NCBI RefSeq assembly: GCF_024623785.1
Contig: NZ_JANKBZ010000056.1
Span: 1 to 39,206 of the forward strand
Reading direction: 5' to 3'
Length of the DNA stretch: 39,206 nt
Origin: Archangium lipolyticum
GTDB lineage: Bacteria > Myxococcota > Myxococcia > Myxococcales > Myxococcaceae
The first letter of the stretch is position 1. Every line of letters starts with the position of its first letter. A program made the position numbers and the translations under genes. Positions 1 through 6,944 of the stretch are shown here, in pieces. Under the pieces are notes generated by a model. It did not search any database, was not told where the DNA came from, and was given only the letters and a program-made list of their open reading frames with translations.

Positions 1-114
1 TACTACCAGGCCATTCCCATGATGCCCGAAGACACGCTTCTGCCCTTGATGGCTCGATTCGTTGAATTGCTGGCCGAACAACCCGTTTTCCGGGAAGTTT
101 TCGGTCCAATATGA
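1..114 (+). CDS. 3' end of an unidentified protein (partial, repeated element)
   Basis: The reading frame is open from base 1 and ends with TGA at 112-114. It gives a 37-residue C-terminus that starts YYQAIPMMPEDTL and ends VFREVFGPI. The same codons occur once more, inverted, at the other end of the window, with perfect identity that continues 13 bp past the stop. A short coding tail followed at once by the edge of the identity fits a transposase gene ending just inside the terminus of an insertion sequence. I do not recognise the family from this tail, so the mobile-element reading is inference. It could instead be a duplicated host gene. Confidence 0.5.
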   Translation, partial: YYQAIPMMPEDTLLPLMARFVELLAEQPVFREVFGPI

Positions 115-127
115 GGGGATGGCTCAG
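4..127. repeat. 124-bp terminal inverted repeat, left copy
   Basis: Bases 4-127 are identical to the reverse complement of 39083-39206, with no mismatch. Identity stops abruptly after GGATGGCTCAG at 127. The right copy runs to the last base of the window, so the true repeat extends beyond both ends. This is the pattern of an assembly that breaks in a multi-copy element. Confidence 0.95.
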
Positions 128-202
128 ACCGCCGCCCCATCCGGACCCGAGGAAAACAAAACCTACCCGATGGGCTTTCAGCACCTCACCAGACCCGAAG
201 GC

Positions 203-232
203 TTGACTTGGCTGTCAGCCGCTTTCTGTAAT
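203..232 (+). promoter_or_regulatory. Candidate sigma-70-type promoter of first toxin
   Basis: A TTGACT hexamer (203-208) and a TGTAAT hexamer (227-232) are separated by 18 bp. They lie about 50 bp before the first toxin start codon, in sequence noticeably richer in A/T than the rest of the window. This is a motif match only. Confidence 0.4.
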
Positions 233-282
233 CGACGGGTTTGGGCTTCCATCTCGGGCGGTTCGCCCGGCGAGGTGCGGCA

Positions 283-1725
283 ATGTCTAGGCATTCTGTT
301 GATACTCGCCCCGTGGAGACACGGCGGTCCCCGCGCGCGGGGGCGCTGGCTCTGGCGGCGCTGATGCTGGTTACAGCGTGCGCCACGGGGGCCCCTATGG
401 GAGGAGGGTTGACGGCTTCGCGTTACCGTCCACCCGTGCCGCACGACTCGCCCGAGCCATGGGCGCTGGAAGCGGAAGCCGAGGACGGGAGCCAGGAGGG
501 TGAGGCTTTCTTTGCCAGGCTGCCCACGGACTTCCCGCCCGTGCAGGTAAGCGACGCTGAGTTTTCGGCGGCCATGACAACGCTTTGGCTCGACATGCCG
601 CTTCGGGTGGCCGCGTCCCGTCCACCGTTGTATGTCGGTCGTAGGCTGGCGTCAGCTTTCGCGCCCTCGAGTGGCGAAGCGGGGCAATCAGACCTGGCCC
701 GAGCCTATGGGCATTTTTGCGAGCGGTGCGGCACTCCAGGGGATTGCCTGACGCTGTTTGAAGACGGGCCCCGCATTCAGGATGACGACAAGCGAAGTCT
801 TGCGCTCGCCCTGGCGGTTGGGCCAGCCCTGGAAGGCGTAAGTTCGGAAGTGCGGGCCATGCTCGACCCTACGCGAATGCTCGCAATGCTGAGCATTAGC
901 ATCACGGTTTATATGGCGCTGCTGCTGGCGCCAGTGCCCGAGCCGATAACGAAGGGCGCGGCCCTGGTGTTTAGCGCGGCCCTGTGGGGCTATCTTGGTT
1001 ATGAATTCTTTGATTTGCTGCGGGCCTATGCGCAGCTTTACGAAGATGCGCCCCGGGCCTCCACCTTTGCGGAGCTGCGCGAGATTGGGGAGCGTTTCGG
1101 GCGTGTCATCGGCCCCAACAGTGTGCGAATTCTCGTCATCGTGGGGACGGCGGCCATAGGTGAAACGGCGGCCCTCGCTTCCAAGGCCCCGAAGCTCCCC
1201 GGGTTCGCGCAAGCATCGGAGAGAGTCGCGGCCAGTGCCGGCTTGGGCCTGCTGGAGACGGCAACCGGAGCCGAGCGGCTTATTGTCTCTGTGCCCGAGG
1301 GGACGATCCGCATGGTGATGGCGCCTCATGCCGTGGCCATGGCCGCCCGGGGCGTTGGCGCTGGGAGTCCTGCCCCGACTCGGGGTAAGCTCCTGCCGAA
1401 CGGACACAGGGCGTGGGGGTCGTTTAATGGCTTCAAGTCGGCCATGGGGCCAGCGGGCAAAGGCAAGGAGTGGCATCACCTGGTTGAGCAGACCAAAGGG
1501 AACGTCAAGCGATTTGGAGGCGAGGCTATACACAACACCGAGAATGTCGTTGCTCTAGACAAGCCGCTACATGACGAGGTGAGCGCCTTCTATTCGTCGA
1601 TCCAGTGGACCGCCACCAGGTCCTCACGCCTGACGGTGAGGCAATGGCTCAGCACTCAATCCTACGAGGCGCAGCGAGAGTTTGCCTTGCTTGCAATTGA
1701 AAACATCAAGAATGGGGTGTGGTAA
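283..1725 (+). CDS. sitA: SitA-like lipoprotein polymorphic toxin with C-terminal WHH/HNH-type nuclease
   Basis: A 480-aa lipoprotein. An n-region rich in Arg and a hydrophobic stretch end in the lipobox V-T-A-C, with Cys33 lipidated. The centre (about 70-355) is shared with the second toxin: a C-x2-C-x4-DCLTLFEDGP segment, hydrophobic helices around 205-250, and FGRVIGPNSVRIL. The last 100 residues form the toxin domain: LLPNGHRAW, then Trp397-His398-His399, IHNTENV and His430, a treble-clef HNH/WHH-like arrangement suggesting DNase activity. Known SitA toxins of Myxococcus are lipoproteins passed to siblings by TraA/B-dependent outer-membrane exchange; the layout resembles the subfamily called SitA5, recalled and not checked. 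ATG at 283 was chosen because GAGGTG lies about 8 bp upstream and the signal peptide begins there. The immunity gene overlaps its stop codon. Third codon positions are less GC-rich than the neighbours, suggesting transfer. Confidence 0.75.
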   Translation: MSRHSVDTRPVETRRSPRAGALALAALMLVTACATGAPMGGGLTASRYRPPVPHDSPEPWALEAEAEDGSQEGEAFFARLPTDFPPVQVSDAEFSAAMTTLWLDMPLRVAASRPPLYVGRRLASAFAPSSGEAGQSDLARAYGHFCERCGTPGDCLTLFEDGPRIQDDDKRSLALALAVGPALEGVSSEVRAMLDPTRMLAMLSISITVYMALLLAPVPEPITKGAALVFSAALWGYLGYEFFDLLRAYAQLYEDAPRASTFAELREIGERFGRVIGPNSVRILVIVGTAAIGETAALASKAPKLPGFAQASERVAASAGLGLLETATGAERLIVSVPEGTIRMVMAPHAVAMAARGVGAGSPAPTRGKLLPNGHRAWGSFNGFKSAMGPAGKGKEWHHLVEQTKGNVKRFGGEAIHNTENVVALDKPLHDEVSAFYSSIQWTATRSSRLTVRQWLSTQSYEAQREFALLAIENIKNGVW

Positions 1726-2075
1726 TGGATCTGGGCAGCATCGTGGAGGACTTCGCCCAGAATGTAGCGGCGCAGACTGACGCGATCATGCGCGGCGACC
1801 GTAAGGGCGGGAACAAGTATGCGAAGCGATACGTAGCTGCTTACAAGAAGCTACGCGACCAGGGCGAGGCTGGGAGGGATGCGCTCGTGGGACTGTTAGC
1901 GCATCCGCGCATGGATGTTCGAGTCAACGCGGCGGCCTGTTTGCTCAGTGATAGACCCGAGCAGGCAAAACCCGTCCTTGAGGAAGCGGCCAAAGGGAAA
2001 GGCATGGTCCCTTTCTTGGCGTCTCGCGTTTTGAAGTATTGGGACGAGGGCACTTGGAAATTGGATGTTGATTAG
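1725..2075 (+). CDS. DUF2019-like immunity protein (cognate of first toxin)
   Basis: A 116-aa soluble protein. Its second half carries the DUF2019-like pattern: HPRMDVRVNAAACLL, then ALxxA-type helices, and a tail LKYWDEGTW resembling the family ending L-x-x-W-x-x-G. The fold is expected to be helical, HEAT-like. The ATG overlaps the toxin stop by one base (TAATG), so the two are translationally coupled. A GTG two codons earlier is possible but less likely. Position directly after a toxin, and DUF2019 members seen in the same place after the second toxin, point to an immunity protein that neutralises the nuclease in the cytoplasm. That role is inference from context. Confidence 0.75.
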   Translation: MDLGSIVEDFAQNVAAQTDAIMRGDRKGGNKYAKRYVAAYKKLRDQGEAGRDALVGLLAHPRMDVRVNAAACLLSDRPEQAKPVLEEAAKGKGMVPFLASRVLKYWDEGTWKLDVD

Positions 2076-2363
2076 GTGCCGTTCAAGGCGGGAGATGTGG
2101 CCTGTGTTTGGTTGGATCTCCCGCGCCTTTGCTTGGTTTTCGTCCCATGGCTTTTTGACGGCTTGTCTTGCCATTTCGAGCTTGGTTGCGTCGCGCTCAG
2201 TCATCACTGCTCCAGCCTCATTTTGCAGCGAGAAGTAACGCTCCTCGAGTTGATGGAACTTCGGCGGATATTCTAGCTTGTTGGGAAGGAATGGCGGTGA
2301 ATTGGCCTCATCTCTTCCTTGGCCAGTGTTCCAATCGATGAAGCCTTGTTTCCCACAGTGCCC
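2076..2363 (-). pseudogene. Possible gene fragment on minus strand, unknown family
   Basis: On the minus strand one frame stays open after tandem stop codons near 2364-2369. It reads like genuine protein: FIDWNTGQGRDEAN, PPFLPNKLEYPPKFHQLEER, then TERDATKLEMARQAV and KKPWDENQAKAREIQPN. There is no start codon or ribosome-binding site at its beginning, and the frame runs on into the antisense of the immunity gene, so both ends look lost. Codons are relatively A-rich, like the toxin cassette. I read it as the leftover of a displaced gene, perhaps from an earlier toxin module. It could be a chance open frame. Confidence 0.3.
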
Positions 2364-2600
2364 CTATTAGTGCATTGAAAGTCGTGCAGCCCAGGGGCTC
2401 CAGGGACCAAGGACTGAAACGAAGGCGATCCGGGAGAGCTACAGGGCGCGGCAGCCACCTCGGGCCCGGTAGAGGCCACCAGGGCCCGGCAGCCCGGAGA
2501 GATGGGCGCCCCATTTTCAGAGGGAAAACGGGGAGTGGGCCTCTGGTCCCGAGTGGAGGCGGCTCCGGCCTTGGCGGCTTCGATTCCCGCCGACCCTGCT
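2364..2600. other. Intergenic region without a recognised gene
   Basis: This lies between the possible gene fragment and the 3' end of the short-chain dehydrogenase. The only structure seen is an inverted repeat CGGGCCC (2461-2467) with GGGCCCG (2482-2488), loop 14, which could act as a terminator for the leftward dehydrogenase gene. No coding signal is convincing here. Confidence 0.4.
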
Positions 2601-3362
2601 TCAGCCCGCCTCGCCACCGTCGATGTTGTAGGACGAGCCGGTGATGGTGGCCGCCGCGTCCGAGGCCAGGAAGACGCACAGGGCGGCCACCTCCTCCGGC
2701 TGGATGACCCGGCCCATCGCGTTCATGTTCGCCAGCGCGGCGTGCGCCTCCTGCTCCGAGCGGCCCGTCGTCTTGGAGATGGCGGCCTTCGCGTTGGAGA
2801 ACATGTCCGTCTCCACCCAGCCGGGGTTGACGATGTTCACCGTCACGTTCTTGCGCGCCCACTCCACCGCGAGCGACTTCGTCAGACCCATCAGCGCGTG
2901 CTTCGAGGCGCAGTAGGCCGAGGTGTACTTCACCCCTCGGGTGGCCGCGATGCTCCCGATGTTGATGACCCGGCCGCCGCCCGCGGCGGCCATCGCTGGA
3001 ATCAGCTCGCGGCTGAAGAGGAAGGGCGCGGTCACGTTCACCGCCATCACCTTGTTGAAGTCCTGTGTCGTCGTCTTGTTCAGCGGCGCCGATACGGTGA
3101 TGCCCGCGTTGTTCACCAGCACGCGGGGCGTTCCCGCCTCCAGGATGCGCTTGCTCGCCGCGAGCACCGCCGCCTCGTCCGCCACGTCCACCGCCAGCGG
3201 GCGCACCGCGTCGCCCGTCTCTTTCTGGAGGGACTCCAGCGCGTCCGCCGCCCGCGCCAGGGCCCACACCTCGTAGCCCTCCTTCGCGAAGGCCTGCACC
3301 AGGGCGCGCCCGATACCGCGGCTCGCGCCCGTCACCACCGCCATCTTCTTGGAAGTTTTCAT
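2601..3362 (-). CDS. Short-chain dehydrogenase/reductase (SDR)
   Basis: A 253-aa classical SDR of typical family length. The nucleotide-binding motif TGASRGIG lies at 11-18 and the NNAG motif near 84-87. The catalytic triad is Ser137, Tyr150 and Lys154 (SAYCASK), followed by NPGWVETDM and a C-terminal GSSYNIDGGE. It should reduce a ketone or oxidise an alcohol with NAD(P)H; the substrate cannot be read. Overall it resembles FabG/PhaB-type 3-ketoacyl reductases, which would fit its original divergent neighbour, the glutaryl-CoA dehydrogenase gene now 2.3 kb away. The ATG at 3362 starts just before the Rossmann fold; its ribosome-binding site is weak, and ATG six codons later is an alternative. 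Confidence 0.9.
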   Translation of the reverse strand: MKTSKKMAVVTGASRGIGRALVQAFAKEGYEVWALARAADALESLQKETGDAVRPLAVDVADEAAVLAASKRILEAGTPRVLVNNAGITVSAPLNKTTTQDFNKVMAVNVTAPFLFSRELIPAMAAAGGGRVINIGSIAATRGVKYTSAYCASKHALMGLTKSLAVEWARKNVTVNIVNPGWVETDMFSNAKAAISKTTGRSEQEAHAALANMNAMGRVIQPEEVAALCVFLASDAAATITGSSYNIDGGEAG

Positions 3363-3380
3363 GGCCCCGGAGAATACCCG

Positions 3381-3467
3381 GCCCTCGTTCGTGTGGCGCG
3401 CCCGGTGATACAAGCCGTTGGCCGCCCACCAACTCTGGAGGACTCCCCCATGCCTCGCGCGGACATC
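3381..3467 (+). repeat. Direct repeat A: captured dehydrogenase promoter and first codons
   Basis: This segment matches 5639-5723. The first 37 bases, through GGTGATACAAGCCG, differ at only two positions. A variable stretch of about 17 bases follows, then GGAGGACT-CCCCCATGCC and the codons for Met-Pro-Arg-Ala-Asp-Ile. Copy B is the natural start of the glutaryl-CoA dehydrogenase gene; copy A starts the second toxin. It includes the ribosome-binding site GGAGGA before ATG 3450. Confidence 0.9.
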
Positions 3468-4871
3468 GTCGTGTCCCGCCTCACCATGCTGGCCCTGGTG
3501 GTGCTCACGCTGCTCAGCGGATGCTCCACGGAGACTCACCGAGTCGGACAGCCGCCCGGGTTCCGTTACGGGGCACCTCCAGCTCCAGAGTCGTCCCGTG
3601 AACGGCGGGCGCACACAAGGGGGGGACAGGGGCAGGTGGGCCAGAGCGGAGTCGTCTTCGCCAGGCTACCCATGGATTTCGCGCCGGTGCAGGTGGGGGA
3701 GGCGGAGTTCACGGCGGCCGTGTCAGCCCTGTTGCTCGACATGCCGCTGCGGGTGGTGTCCTCCGCTCGCGTGCAGCCCGGCGGAAGACTCGCGCCCGGC
3801 TCCGGAGGCTCGGGCGGGGACGCGTGGCAATCGGACCTGGCGCGGTCCTATGGGCGCTTCTGCGAGCGGCGCGGCACCCAGGGAGATTGTCTCACGCTGT
3901 TTGACGACGGGCCCCAGCTCCAGGCCGATGACAAACTGAAGATGGCGTTGGCACTCGCGGTGGGCCCGGCGCTGGAAGGCGTGGCCGCTGAACTGCGGGC
4001 CACGTTCGACCCCAACCAGGTGCTGGCAACCGTCACCCTCGGAATCACGGCCTACATGGCGCTGTGGCTGGCGCCCGACCCGGTGGTGACCAAGAGCGTG
4101 GCCCTCGCGTCGACCGTGCTCATGTGGGGGTATCTCGGGTCCGAGTTGTTCGAGGTGACCCGAGCCTATGTGCGGCTTTCGGAGGAGGCGGCGCGAGCCA
4201 CGACCTTCGCGGAGCTACGCGATGCGGGCGAGCGGTTCGGCCGCGTCATCGGTCCCAACAGTGTGCGAATCCTCGTCATGCTGACAACGGCCGCGTTAGG
4301 CGAGACAGCGGAGCTCATGGGCAGGGCATCGAAGCTGCCGGGCTTCAGGCAGGTCTCGCGCACGGTCGAGACCAGGCAAGCCTTGCGTCTGGTGGATGCG
4401 GCGACGGGGAGCGAGCGGCTCATCATTTCCAGCGTGGAGGGGACGCTGCGCGCCGTCGTGCCAATGACCGCCCTGGCCATGGCCGCTCCAGGGGGAGGTA
4501 GCGGCTCCTTCTCAAGCGGCGGGAGCCGAACGCCCAAGCAAGGAATACTCCTTCCGAATGGGCACCGTGCCTTCAAGTCCTTTGACGATTTCAAGGACTT
4601 CATGGGCCCCGCAGGCGATGGCAACCAGTGGCACCACATCGTCGAGCAGCGCAAGGTCAACGTCGATCGATTCGGCCCTGAAGCGATCCACAACACCGAG
4701 AATGTCATCGCGGTGGAGAAGGCAAGGCATGATGCAATAAGCGCATACTACTCATCCAAATCCCGGGATACAGGGAATATGGTGGTGCGTGAGTGGCTCC
4801 GCACGAAGTCTTATGAGGAACAGCGCGCTTTCGGATTGGACATCCTGAGACAATTCGGAGTGCTTCCATGA
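3450..4871 (+). CDS. sitA: SitA-like lipoprotein polymorphic toxin 2 with WHH/HNH-type nuclease
   Basis: A 473-aa paralogue of the first toxin. The signal peptide ends in the lipobox L-S-G-C with Cys25. The shared middle region includes RGTQGDCLTLFDDGP, hydrophobic segments around 200-240 and FGRVIGPNSVRIL. The nuclease-like end has Trp394-His395-His396, IHNTENV and His427. Its first six residues, MPRADI, are those of the glutaryl-CoA dehydrogenase downstream, as are the upstream bases, so this toxin has taken over that gene's promoter, ribosome-binding site and start. ATG 3450 is favoured because GGAGGA precedes it and the signal peptide starts there; the open frame extends further upstream without meaning. 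The stop overlaps the immunity gene start (ATGA). The family's known role is killing non-immune siblings after outer-membrane exchange; applied here this is inference. Confidence 0.78.
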   Translation: MPRADIVVSRLTMLALVVLTLLSGCSTETHRVGQPPGFRYGAPPAPESSRERRAHTRGGQGQVGQSGVVFARLPMDFAPVQVGEAEFTAAVSALLLDMPLRVVSSARVQPGGRLAPGSGGSGGDAWQSDLARSYGRFCERRGTQGDCLTLFDDGPQLQADDKLKMALALAVGPALEGVAAELRATFDPNQVLATVTLGITAYMALWLAPDPVVTKSVALASTVLMWGYLGSELFEVTRAYVRLSEEAARATTFAELRDAGERFGRVIGPNSVRILVMLTTAALGETAELMGRASKLPGFRQVSRTVETRQALRLVDAATGSERLIISSVEGTLRAVVPMTALAMAAPGGGSGSFSSGGSRTPKQGILLPNGHRAFKSFDDFKDFMGPAGDGNQWHHIVEQRKVNVDRFGPEAIHNTENVIAVEKARHDAISAYYSSKSRDTGNMVVREWLRTKSYEEQRAFGLDILRQFGVLP

Positions 4872-5239
4872 AGAAGACGGACGTAAAGAAACTACCAACG
4901 GAAGAGTTGGTCGAAAAAACCAGGGCCCTTTCCTCCGAGAGGTGGCGCGCCATCTATGCGGGCAAACCCAAGGAAGGAAACCGGATGTTCGATCTTCTCG
5001 TGGCAATCGACAGGGAGCTGCGAGCAAGAGGGCTCGAAGCGCAACGTCAGTTATTGAAGTTGCTCGACGATCCAGACCCAGGCACTCGTTGCTGGGCTGC
5101 CGCATCGGTCTTGGAGTTCGCTCCGAGCGAGGGAGAACGTGTGCTGACCGAACTCGCCAAACCCCCGAACGGTCTGGTGGGGTTCTCCGCGGAAAGAACG
5201 CTGAAGCAATGGAGGGCGGGCACCTTCAAGCCCCTCTGA
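4868..5239 (+). CDS. DUF2019-like immunity protein (cognate of second toxin)
   Basis: A 123-aa protein. An N-terminal charged helix (KKLPTEELVEKTRALSSERW) precedes a DUF2019-like core with TRCWAAASVLEF, a run of short helices, FSAERTLKQWRAGTF and the end. The ATG overlaps the toxin stop by four bases (ATGA), so expression is coupled to the toxin. It is more diverged from the other two DUF2019 proteins of this island than they are from each other, mostly in the first 60 residues, which is where specificity for the toxin would be expected to lie. The immunity role is inferred from position. Confidence 0.75.
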   Translation: MKKTDVKKLPTEELVEKTRALSSERWRAIYAGKPKEGNRMFDLLVAIDRELRARGLEAQRQLLKLLDDPDPGTRCWAAASVLEFAPSEGERVLTELAKPPNGLVGFSAERTLKQWRAGTFKPL

Positions 5240-5257
5240 GCTCAAAGGAGGAACCAT

Positions 5258-5623
5258 TTGGTCAGACCAGAGGTGAAAATAGAAGAACTCGTAGAGAGGT
5301 TCGCCCGTCATGTGCAGGCGCAGACGGACTCGATTTTCAGGGGAGATGCCAGAACCGGAAACAAGCACGCCGATCAGCTCATTGCTGCATTCGACGAGCT
5401 TTGTGCCCATGGCAACGCTGGGCGGGATGCCCTCACGGCTCTCTTCACGCATCCACGCATGGATGTCCGCGTCAAGGCAGCAGCCTTCCTGCTCCGTCAT
5501 CAAACAGAGGAGGCCAAGGCCGTTCTGCGAGAGGCGGCAGCCGGAGAAGGACTGGCCGCCTTTTCCGCCTCCGAGGCGTTGAAGCGATGGGAGGAGGGGA
5601 CCTGGGCCCTCGACCCCGAATAG
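5258..5623 (+). CDS. DUF2019-like protein, probable orphan immunity gene
   Basis: A 121-aa protein starting at TTG 5258, supported by a strong AGGAGG at 5246-5251. It is closest to the immunity protein of the first toxin: both have V-x-A-Q-T-D-x-I-x-R-G-D near residue 20, GRDAL, HPRMDVRV and a W-x-E-G-T-W ending. It does not closely match its immediate neighbour at 4868. No toxin gene precedes it directly; it follows the second cassette after 18 bp and is probably co-transcribed. A reasonable reading is a spare immunity gene covering toxins of the first type, kept after its own toxin was lost or swapped. Confidence 0.7.
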   Translation: MVRPEVKIEELVERFARHVQAQTDSIFRGDARTGNKHADQLIAAFDELCAHGNAGRDALTALFTHPRMDVRVKAAAFLLRHQTEEAKAVLREAAAGEGLAAFSASEALKRWEEGTWALDPE

Positions 5624-5638
5624 GCGCGGCTCGTTCAG

Positions 5639-5723
5639 GCCCTCGTTCGTGTGGCCCGCTCGGTGATACAAGCCGCCATCCGTTCACCCCCGGAGGACTT
5701 CCCCCATGCCCCGCGCGGACATC
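5639..5723 (+). repeat. Direct repeat B: native dehydrogenase promoter and first codons
   Basis: Partner of the repeat at 3381-3467. It ends at the sixth codon of the glutaryl-CoA dehydrogenase gene and carries the same GTGATACAAG segment and GGAGGACTT ribosome-binding region. Everything between the two repeats is the toxin cassette with its two immunity genes. Confidence 0.9.
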
Positions 5724-6884
5724 ACCGACCTCTTCCGCATCGACGATCTGCTCTCTCCCGAGGAGAAGGCCGCTCGCGACACCGTCGCCCGCTTCGTCGA
5801 TACCGAGGTGCTCCCCATCATCGGCACGCACTTCCGCGAGGGCTCCTTCCCCGCCCACCTCGTTCCCCGTATCGCCGAGCTGGGCGTGCTCGGCGCCAAC
5901 CTCCAGGGCTACGGCTGTGCCGGAATGAACACCGTCAGCTACGGCCTCTGTCTCCAGGAGCTGGAGCGCGGGGACTCGGGGCTTCGCTCCTTCGCCTCCG
6001 TGCAGGGCTCGCTCTGCATGTTCCCCATCCACGCCTACGGCAGCGAGGAGCAGAAACAGCGCTTCCTGCCCGGCATGGCCCGGGGTGAGATCATCGGCTG
6101 CTTCGGGCTCACCGAGGCCGACTTCGGCTCCAACCCCGGCGGCATGCGCACCCGCGCCCGCCGTGACGGCGACTCCTGGGTGCTCAATGGCTCCAAGGCG
6201 TGGATCACCAACGGCACCATCGCCAACGTGGCCGTCGTCTGGGCCAAGACGGACGAGGGCGGCCCCGAGTCCATCCGTGGCTTCCTCGTGGAGAAGGGGA
6301 TGCCCGGCTTCACCGCCCGCGAGATTCCCGGGAAGTTCTCCCTGCGTGCCTCCACTACCAGCGAGCTGTCCTTCCAGGACGTCCGGGTGCCGGACGCCAA
6401 CGTGCTCCCCGGTGTCACCGGCCTGCGCGGGCCCCTGTCCTGTCTCAACAACGCACGCATGACGATCGCCTTCGCCGTCACCGGCGCCGCCATCGCCTGC
6501 TTCGAGGGCGCTCGCGAGTACTCCCTCTCCCGGGGCCAGTTCGACAAGCCCATCGCCGGCTACCAGCTCACCCAGGAGAAGCTGGCGGACATGCTGCAGG
6601 AGATCGTCAAGGCCCAGCTCCTCTCGCTGCGCCTGGCACGCCTCAAGGACGAGGGCAAGGCCACCCCCGTCATGGTGAGCCTCGCCAAGCGCAACAACGT
6701 GAAGGCCGCGCTGGAGATCGCCCGCGTGGCCCGGAGCATCTACGGCGCCAACGGCGTCACCGACGCCTACCCGCCCATCCGCCACATGCTCAACCTCGAG
6801 AGCGTCTTCACCTACGAGGGCACCCACGAGGTGCACACGCTCGTGCTCGGCAAGGCCATCACCGGCCACGACGCCTTCAGCTGA
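5706..6884 (+). CDS. gcdH: Acyl-CoA dehydrogenase, glutaryl-CoA dehydrogenase type
   Basis: A 392-aa FAD flavoenzyme of full family length. It matches glutaryl-CoA dehydrogenase closely: GLRSFASVQGSL, HAYGSEEQKQRFLP, GCFGLTEADFGSNPG, LNGSKAWITNG, IRGFLVEKG, GKFSLRAS, CLNNAR, and YEGTHEVH with the catalytic base Glu371. The Arg in GLRSFASV corresponds to the Arg that contacts the glutaryl carboxylate in the human enzyme, which supports glutaryl-CoA rather than a monocarboxylic acyl-CoA as substrate. The reaction converts glutaryl-CoA to crotonyl-CoA and CO2 in lysine and tryptophan breakdown, passing electrons to ETF. The gene was probably once directly divergent from the SDR gene before the toxin cassette arrived. 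Confidence 0.87.
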   Translation: MPRADITDLFRIDDLLSPEEKAARDTVARFVDTEVLPIIGTHFREGSFPAHLVPRIAELGVLGANLQGYGCAGMNTVSYGLCLQELERGDSGLRSFASVQGSLCMFPIHAYGSEEQKQRFLPGMARGEIIGCFGLTEADFGSNPGGMRTRARRDGDSWVLNGSKAWITNGTIANVAVVWAKTDEGGPESIRGFLVEKGMPGFTAREIPGKFSLRASTTSELSFQDVRVPDANVLPGVTGLRGPLSCLNNARMTIAFAVTGAAIACFEGAREYSLSRGQFDKPIAGYQLTQEKLADMLQEIVKAQLLSLRLARLKDEGKATPVMVSLAKRNNVKAALEIARVARSIYGANGVTDAYPPIRHMLNLESVFTYEGTHEVHTLVLGKAITGHDAFS

Positions 6885-6944
6885 GAAGGAGCAGCGATCC
6901 CGGCGCGGAACCTGCTAGGTTGAGGTCCTGGGAGGTAGTCCCCC

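Noticed and set aside
2076-2276. A 66-codon plus-strand ORF after the first immunity gene
   Set aside because: No ribosome-binding site and a hydrophobic, Cys/Leu-rich product without protein-like pattern; the opposite strand reads better.
2502-3449. Upstream extension of the second toxin reading frame
   Set aside because: It runs antisense through the short-chain dehydrogenase; the lipoprotein signal peptide and ribosome-binding site fix the start at 3450.
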